This document shows positions 61,688-64,000 of a DNA stretch of 64,000 nucleotides, piece after piece. Location: contig JAKTNK010000004.1 in the NCBI GenBank assembly GCA_029593465.1, positions 61,332 through 125,331 on the forward strand, given 5' to 3'. Both the position numbers and the translations under genes were made by a program. Within the stretch, counting starts at the first letter, position 1; each line of letters starts with the position of its first letter. This DNA comes from Streptococcus suis. GTDB lineage: Bacteria > Bacillota > Bacilli > Lactobacillales > Streptococcaceae. The notes beneath the pieces were generated by a model that saw only the letters and a list, made by a program, of their open reading frames with translations, had not been told where the DNA came from and made no database searches.

Positions 61688-63919
61688 ATGGATAATTTAG
61701 AGAAAGCTATTAGAAGTTTGAATGTCGATTTTGAAGAAAATGATTATTTTGCCTATTTTAAATTTAAAACTTTAAGTGTTTGTCAAGGATGGAAAGTACA
61801 TATAAGCGTTCAACTTGGTGATGCTATGAAAGTTTTTGGTCTAGTAGTGCCTAAATTGATAAAATATAATTTGAACTTTAAGGTAATTAAAAATTTAGAT
61901 GAACTTTCTAAGATTAATTCTCCAAGAGAACAGTCTTCGATGGCAAATAAATTTATTACGATATACCCTGAAAGTGATATAGAGTCTAAAAAAATAATGA
62001 TTGAACTGATATATTTGTTGAAAGATTTTAATTCTCCAAGAATATTATCCGATTTTCAATGTGGAGATTTTTCTCCTGTTCATTATAGATATGGTGCTTT
62101 TAGAAAAGTGCAACAATATAATTCTGAGGAAAATCGCCTAATTTATTTAATACATGATCCTCAAAATAATTTGGTAGAGGATAGACGTTCAAACTTCCCG
62201 GTATTACCAAGTGGTATAAAAGATTTGTTTTCAAAGGAAGAGAAAGAGAAGTACTTTAGACCTTTCCATGAGTTACCCAGTAATAGTAAACTAAACAGCT
62301 ATCAAATTGAAGCAATTTTAAAAAAGAGTAACAGGGGAAATGTCTATCGGGCTATAAGAAAATCGGATGGACAAAGGATGGTTATTAAGCAGATTCGACC
62401 ATTTATTTTTAGTGATAAAGTTGGGAATAGGAGCTCTGTTGAAGATATAAAAAATGAAGTAAATCTTTTAAAGATATTTTCTAAAAAAGAATACACTGCA
62501 AAATTTATTGATGAATTCTATGTATTACAAGATTATTTCGCTGTACAATCTTTTATAGAAGGAGATAATTTTTTTGAAATTGTAAAAAAATACCCAATTA
62601 GCGTCAGAGAAGCTGTAGTTAATCAGTTGGTCGATATCGTCGATGATATACACCAATCAGGTTTTAAAATCGTTGATTTATCGCCGACAAACTTTTTGTA
62701 CTCTGATGGTATTGTCAAGTTGATTGACTTAGAGAATATTGTCCCAATTGAGGAGGAAGCAAGAAGGGTAAAGACACCGTTTATGGTAAATCTGGATAGT
62801 GATTTATCTATAAGTATGATACAACAAGATTACTTCAGTCTTTGTATGGTTAGTTTTGCATTATTTACAGGTAATGTTTTGTCATTTGAGAAAGGTGATG
62901 ACAATATTGGAATTTCTGTGATTGATAAAATTAAAAGTATGTTTTATTTACAATGGGAATTACGGAATCTAACTCAAAAGCAATTTGACTGGTTAATTTA
63001 TTTACTAGATAAAAGTGAATCCCAATTTACTGAGAGGATTATTCCTCTAAATAATTTTCAAGAAGTTTCAAACCTAAATGATAATAGAGATTTATCAGAT
63101 AGTGTTGATTTTGATAGTGAGTTTAATCAGATAAAAAAATATATACTGAATCAACATTTGAATGTAAATAGTCGGTTATTACCCACAAGTGAGTTTGGTG
63201 AGTTTGTTAGCCCGTTGTCTTTTCAGCATGGTCTATCAGGTTATTTACAAGTAATGACAAATGATTCTAATTCTGATAATAAAATTGTTTTGAAGTGGAA
63301 TAAGGAAGTTAATTCTCTCATACACAAGAGTTATATGAATGATGATTCGTTATTATTTGGAAGGGCAGGATATTTATGGGTAATAATTGATTTATATAAA
63401 AAAACATCTTTTAAATTTTATAAAAATCTTGCTCTTGAGCTATGTAGTCAATTACAAGCCAATTATATGAAAGTGGCTCTTTGGGATTTTAGTTTAGGAA
63501 AAACAGGCATACTACTTGCTTTAATAAGGTGTTACAGTGTCACAGGAGATGTTACTCTAAGTGCTTTCATCAGCAAACAAGTAGAAAAAATTGTAGATTT
63601 TTTTGTAACTAATATTTCATCAACATCTCTGAGACAGGATGATTATGGTTTTGCTCATGGGTTCTCTGGAGTAGCCTATATGATTTTGTTATATTCAGAA
63701 ATATTTAATGATACTCGCTATCTATCGATTTTAGATATTTTTGATGAGTTATTGATTGAAGTCATTGAAAATATCCAAACGGACAGTGAATCTACAACTT
63801 CTAAGTTAACACTTTCTTGGTGCAGAGGACTATCTGGTATGATTTTATACCTATGTTTAAGAAATACTGAAAAGTATTCCGAAATTATTAGCAAAGCACA
63901 GTTTTATGGGTACCTCTAA
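61688..63919 (+). CDS. Class III/IV-type lanthipeptide synthetase (LanKC/LanL-like), cyclase domain cut short
   Basis: The 743-residue protein has three parts. The N-terminal phospho-Ser/Thr lyase has GWKVHIS (Lys36, His38) and HYRYGAF near 133. The kinase (about 205-480) has the ATP lysine in MVIKQIRP (about 234), catalytic loop DLSPTNFL (about 329) and metal Asp in LIDLEN (about 347). The LanC-like domain (about 500-743) has RAGYLW, GKTGIL, GFAHGFSG (about 653) and SWCRGLSG (about 710). The usual CHG motif and about 80-100 C-terminal residues are missing, because the frame stops at TAA 63917. It would phosphorylate, eliminate and possibly cyclise Ser/Thr of the precursor. GAGGAAG precedes ATG 61688. 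Confidence 0.85.
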   Translation: MDNLEKAIRSLNVDFEENDYFAYFKFKTLSVCQGWKVHISVQLGDAMKVFGLVVPKLIKYNLNFKVIKNLDELSKINSPREQSSMANKFITIYPESDIESKKIMIELIYLLKDFNSPRILSDFQCGDFSPVHYRYGAFRKVQQYNSEENRLIYLIHDPQNNLVEDRRSNFPVLPSGIKDLFSKEEKEKYFRPFHELPSNSKLNSYQIEAILKKSNRGNVYRAIRKSDGQRMVIKQIRPFIFSDKVGNRSSVEDIKNEVNLLKIFSKKEYTAKFIDEFYVLQDYFAVQSFIEGDNFFEIVKKYPISVREAVVNQLVDIVDDIHQSGFKIVDLSPTNFLYSDGIVKLIDLENIVPIEEEARRVKTPFMVNLDSDLSISMIQQDYFSLCMVSFALFTGNVLSFEKGDDNIGISVIDKIKSMFYLQWELRNLTQKQFDWLIYLLDKSESQFTERIIPLNNFQEVSNLNDNRDLSDSVDFDSEFNQIKKYILNQHLNVNSRLLPTSEFGEFVSPLSFQHGLSGYLQVMTNDSNSDNKIVLKWNKEVNSLIHKSYMNDDSLLFGRAGYLWVIIDLYKKTSFKFYKNLALELCSQLQANYMKVALWDFSLGKTGILLALIRCYSVTGDVTLSAFISKQVEKIVDFFVTNISSTSLRQDDYGFAHGFSGVAYMILLYSEIFNDTRYLSILDIFDELLIEVIENIQTDSESTTSKLTLSWCRGLSGMILYLCLRNTEKYSEIISKAQFYGYL

Positions 63920-63966
63920 AAACTACAAGTAGTTGTTAAGTAAGCCCTATTTGTTAGCATTATTTC

Positions 63967-63994
63967 CAGTCAGCTTCGCTTTCGAAGCTGACTG
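63967..63994. other. 12-bp perfect hairpin at the window end
   Basis: CAGTCAGCTTCG/CGAAGCTGACTG with a CTTT loop, followed by TTTGCT. It could be a terminator, or the tip of a repeat or insertion element beyond the window. It lies 48 bases after the shortened synthetase gene. Confidence 0.5.
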
Positions 63995-64000
63995 TTTGCT

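Overview
The window is low-GC Firmicute DNA. Gene content and order (covR-covS next to nrdR-dnaB-dnaI-der-murC-mltG-greA, then yidC/acylphosphatase, comFA-comFC, hpf, rpoE-pyrG, tRNA-Leu and fba) fit a beta-haemolytic, pyogenic-group Streptococcus. The species cannot be fixed from sequence alone. Several proteins (for example SstT) seem too divergent from what I remember of S. pyogenes to assume that species.

Layout. (1) 1-32.1 kb is core chromosome: the end of trxB, NAD salvage (pncB-nadE), a methionine uptake locus under a perfect MET-box (metQ, M20 peptidase, metN, metP) followed by an omega-amidase/aminotransferase pair, SstT and BrnQ amino-acid transporters, KtrAB potassium uptake, rsmG, a long structured leader before yceD, the CovRS virulence regulator, replication restart and primosome genes, der, an SNF2 helicase, murC, mltG, greA, yidC2 and acylphosphatase. 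(2) 32,096-45,605 is a 13.5-kb integrated phage satellite (PICI-like island) bounded by a 20-bp direct repeat. It carries a tyrosine integrase, an Fst-type type I toxin with antisense RNA plus a second, toxin-less antisense unit, a CI/Cro-like switch with three operator-like palindromes, a Rha-like protein, a ribbon-helix-helix repressor, a Rep/helicase followed by an iteron origin, two late-regulator-like genes and RelBE. No terminase or capsid gene was recognised. At least four genes carry single in-frame stop codons (three amber, one ochre) and others are frameshifted, so the island is decaying although integration, immunity and replication functions look intact. (3) 45.6-59.8 kb returns to core: an rRNA methyltransferase whose start codon is the attachment site, an HD protein, a BI-1 protein, cysK, yigZ, the competence genes comFA-comFC behind a cin-box, hpf, a ThrE-like exporter, rpoE, pyrG with a CTP-sensing type attenuator, tRNA-Leu and fba. 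(4) 59.8-64.0 kb is AT-rich accessory DNA. An RRNPP (PlcR/TprA-like) regulator is followed by a 45-codon secreted pheromone-like peptide, a 32-residue Cys/Ser/Thr/Trp-rich lanthipeptide-like precursor, a partial terminator and a class III/IV-type lanthipeptide synthetase whose cyclase domain stops early.

The accessory locus at the right end is the most interesting part: a compact quorum-sensing and RiPP unit (regulator, pheromone, precursor, LanKC). The small genes in it (pheromone, precursor) and the Fst toxin are shorter than usual gene-calling cut-offs and were read directly from the sequence. All coordinates and motifs come from reading the sequence; no database search was possible.
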